From positions 372,001 through 436,000 of the forward strand of contig CAVZXS010000019.1 in NCBI GenBank assembly GCA_963779325.1: a stretch of DNA of 64,000 bases, given 5' to 3'. The translations under genes and the position numbers were made by a program. The number at the start of each line of letters is the position of its first letter. Within the stretch, counting starts at the first letter, position 1. Under the pieces are notes generated by a model that saw nothing but the letters and a program-made list of their open reading frames with translations, was not told the DNA's origin and ran no database searches. This document shows positions 61,255-64,000 of this stretch, piece after piece. The stretch is from CAVZXS01 sp963779325. GTDB taxonomy: Bacteria; Bacteroidota; Bacteroidia; Chitinophagales; Chitinophagaceae.

Positions 61255-63526
61255 TTATTCCGGACGTTCAATACCTATCAATACCTCGTTGGTAGAGAAA
61301 TTAGGATTACTATTTTCACCGTCAGTGTGCCTGATATGTCCATCTACCCTGATCCGGAAGGCGCAGAAGTTCTGATCTGCATCCAACCAATTGTTTTCCG
61401 GTCTTAATGTAAGTTCAATATAATCGCCGGGAAAACCGGGTTCATTTGGTGTGCCATTGAAAAAGCAACTGATAAGATTGCCGGTGTCAGAATAAAATCT
61501 TCCGACATGTGTTTGTCCTGTAGCTGTAGGTAAAGCCGTAGTATGAGAAACAGCAGGTGCCGGTGCCGTACGTGTCAGCGTAATGTTGCCGATGGCTCCT
61601 TTAGCAATACTTAGTGCGTACTGCCCCATAAAGCCGCTTTCCTGCTTAGCTCTGAAACGAACCGCAATTGGTGTTTTCTCATCCGTTACAACTTTTACAC
61701 CATCAACTACTGTAAATGGTAAAGTAAATAATGCGCAATTGCCAAGTGTAGTACCTGCCATTTGAATATTGGGATCAATATCAGCTTCAACACCCCGATT
61801 ATCCAGATACAGATCAATCGTTTCATCCACCGTAACTATTTTTGTTCCGGCAGCATCACCTTGATAACCTTCTATTCTGAATTGAACTGTTCCCTGCTGC
61901 GCTATCGGCAGTTTATCATTTACATAAGTAAAAGAAGTTAAGTATAGCTTTCAGGTTGGAAGTAGTGATCCACTGATTCGCATCTATCGAGTTTTCTACA
62001 TTCTCATAGCACTCGGTGTTAACTGCTCCGTTGATTGTTCTGTTTCTTCGGATAGAAGTAGCAACGGGCAACGGATCAATGCCATTGAATTTAGGCAACG
62101 TACAACCTTCCGTAACTAATTTGAATTGTGAATCAGGTTCACCCGGAAGTTTATACTTCACGGTATAAAATTTAATGGTATCATTTTTCAAACAAGCGAT
62201 TAATCTTAATCTTCCCTGCCAGGCCGCACAGAGTAAATTGCTGCCGGTATTAGTTATTTTACCTGTACTTCCCAATACATTTCCGTCTCCGCCGCGTGTA
62301 TCGGTTGTACCCTTAATAACCAGAAGATCGCCGATGTATTGAATAATGCCTTGCCCGTTGCAAGCCTTTGGTCCGCTTACACAAGGGAAACAAATGCTAA
62401 TCTTTTTAAATGTACCGACATTGGCATGCAAAGCCGTTTCATGCAGAATAGTACCTGTATCTTCGGGGTCAAGCAATTGAATAATTAAATCCGGTTTTGC
62501 CTGCACAAAAATATTTTCACCGCTCGCCATATCCGCGTCTACTTCCGCCAGGTCATCAAAGTCCGTACGTTGAAAACGAAATACATAATTGCCGAAATTA
62601 TCGGTGATAGCATATCCCAATACCTGCCTGTTGCCGGTACCCGTATATGGTCCGCCGGCTTTCTCTGCATCAGTGCGGTCATATTCCAGTACTCTTAAAA
62701 TAGCGAATGGCATCGCATCCACATCGCAATTAAAACGAATCTTATCTCTCAATCCCGCAATCGCCGCTTTATCAATCGCAGCTGTAACTGCTGATGGTGT
62801 GACGGCGTTAGCAAATCTTGCTGAAGAAACGGCTGTAAATGTTTCCATCGCTTCTGCTGCTTCTTTCGCGGATTTTTTAATGTTGGGTTGCTCTGTCACT
62901 TGTCTTTTAAAAAGTGTAGCTTCTTTATTGGGAAGCAAAAGATCGTTTTGCAACGGCAGCATTAACGGTGTAAACGGAGGCGGATCAGGAATCGGGATAG
63001 GTAGTTTTATCGGTTGCTCAAAAATTTTATCCGGGTAAACTTTTTGAATATAATCTCTGAGTGCCGGGTTCTGCAATGCTTCTTTCAACGCAGCATGTGA
63101 ATCAATTACAATGTAATTAGGAAAACAGGGATTAAACAAACGACAGAATCCTTTGTAGCAGGAAACATTTCCGTACACAAAATAATCTGTTGCACCGCTT
63201 GTTGCTACCGGGGTCACACGCAAAACAAGATCGTTAAAATCCAAATCAGGCGTAGCACCGGCATCATCCGATAAAATGCTGAAGCCGGAAGCGGCAGAAG
63301 TCGGAAACTGAATTTTTTCAGTTGAGTTAAGCCAGGTACTTCCGCTTTTACTCTGAACAGTTATGTTCCAGTCGAAACCGGATACGGTAACTATCGGCGA
63401 TCCTACAACACCGGGATGCGAACCGTTATTGCCGGAAGATGCGCCGGAAATAAAGAACCGCTGTTCACGGGCGGCTGCTTTTTGTATCACCTGGATATTC
63501 CAGGTGCCTTGCATTAATATTGCCAT
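61255..63526 (-). pseudogene. Large protein of unknown function, split by one frameshift
   Basis: ATG 63526 (MAILMQGTWNIQVIQKAAAR) is preferred over 63580. The first frame runs to a TGA at 61916 and loses sense after NLKAIL (about 61935). A second frame continues TSFTYVNDKLPIAQQGTVQF to the stop at 61255. Joined it is about 755 residues. Features: an N-terminal beta domain (VTVSGFDWNITVQSKSG, then GATPDLDFNDLVLRV), a Cys pair region VSCYKGFCRLFNPCFPNYIV, a Pro-rich linker, and a transthyretin/carboxypeptidase-regulatory-like strand set (VLGYAITDNFGNYVFRFQRT). A beta-rich C-terminus follows (FYSDTGNLISCFFNGT). There is no signal peptide. I do not recognise the family. Confidence 0.55.
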
Positions 63527-63579
63527 AAAAAATAGTTTAATGATGAATGAATAATAGTTAGGGTACCGATTAAAAACCA

Positions 63580-64000
63580 CTAATCAGTAATTACCGGCGC
63601 CGGCGGGCAGCAACGATATTCCTGTGATTTTTCCAACAGTTCAATTTGTTTGCGCAGCAAATCATTTTCCAATTGCATTCTCTCTTTTACCAACGGCTCG
63701 CATACATCACAATCATCCAAACAACCTTTTACAATAATACCGGCGGTAGGAAGTGAGAACTCCATTTCAAATTCGATGGATTGTTTTGTTTCCTGTACTA
63801 CTTTACCGTTCTTATCTATCAGTTTTGAAGCCACCAATTCATCATCCACCTGCTTCAATGCTTTCGCTCTTGTTTCACCTTCCAGCGGTGTACCGAAATT
63901 TTGATCTGTTGATACAAACCTGCGAGGCGCATTGGGATTAACAGCTGAAAAAGATGCTGTATCAAATGCTGCGACAGCATTTACATTACCGGGTGCTGCA
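63580..64000 (-). CDS. Cys-containing coiled-coil protein, 5' end beyond window
   Basis: The frame is open to the right edge; the 139 visible C-terminal residues begin near APGNVNAVAAFDTASFSAVN. Then come LEGETRAKALKQVDDELVAS, an amphipathic part TKQSIEFEMEFSLPTAGII and a Cys cluster VKGCLDDCDVCEPLVKERM. A predicted coiled coil LENDLLRKQIELLEKSQ ends in EYRCCPPAPV. The start codon is not in the window. It is probably the upstream gene of the unknown minus-strand set; no family is recognised. Confidence 0.55.
   Translation of the reverse strand, partial: AAPGNVNAVAAFDTASFSAVNPNAPRRFVSTDQNFGTPLEGETRAKALKQVDDELVASKLIDKNGKVVQETKQSIEFEMEFSLPTAGIIVKGCLDDCDVCEPLVKERMQLENDLLRKQIELLEKSQEYRCCPPAPVITD

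Noticed and set aside
1..64000. CRISPR arrays, rRNA, insertion sequences with transposase
   Set aside because: No regularly spaced direct repeats, no rRNA-like stretches and no transposase or integrase reading frame were seen.

Overview
The window looks like chromosomal DNA of a Bacteroidota bacterium, most likely from the Chitinophagaceae or a near relative. The signs are two SusC/SusD outer-membrane uptake pairs, many lipoproteins with a Cys after a short hydrophobic stretch, Bat aerotolerance genes, an IspG of the long Bacteroidota type, promoters of the TTTG / TAnnTTTG type, almost no Shine-Dalgarno sequences, and A+T-rich intergenic DNA with G+C-rich palindromic repeats. The taxon is inferred from gene content; no rRNA is present.

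Layout. 1-7642: a truncated DUF5916 protein, an SDR oxidoreductase, an aldo/keto reductase, a frameshifted secreted protein, and the overlapping minus-strand set coaX / outer-membrane barrel / lptC. 7768-9761: an XRE repressor, a perfect operator palindrome, a divergent small secreted Cys peptide, and two envelope proteins. 9822-13581: a capsule/EPS export fragment (Wzx-like, broken; Wzz-like; Wzy/WaaL-like). 13692-15407: an Lrp regulator, a striking tRNA-like RNA with a 100-nt variable region and its own terminator, a tandem repeat, and one relic and one intact ORF6N gene. 15564-21071: secreted proteins of unknown role and a large outer-membrane barrel protein. 21152-28667: SWIM/SNF2 helicase, 2-phosphosulfolactate phosphatase, SRPBCC protein, gcvT and a DUF4440 protein. 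28695-31493: PspC-domain protein with its PadR repressor and a clear operator. 31728-36010: DUF3089 lipoprotein and two GT-C glycosyltransferases. 36202-39600: an arsenic cluster (arsR, PAP2 phosphatase, a 24-residue Cys peptide, arsM, and a broken GNAT-arsC fusion). 39765-50423: an aminotransferase and two tandem susC-susD pairs. 50582-60528: RND/MMPL exporter, umuC, DUF72, class D beta-lactamase, batB-batC and ispG. 60552-64000: a minus-strand set of proteins I cannot assign, running off the right edge.

Two themes run through the window. First, at least five genes carry frame disruptions (4458, 12105, 36202, 42437, 61255). All are accessory or surface genes while the housekeeping genes are intact, so they may be real decay, but uncorrected assembly indels are not excluded. 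Second, small repeats are common and touch genes: a 103-bp repeat occurs twice at equal length, a G+C-rich palindrome pair sits in frame inside ispG, and a CACGCAG-type repeat supplies the start region of a glycosyltransferase. The most unusual object is the tRNA-like RNA at 14331-14502.
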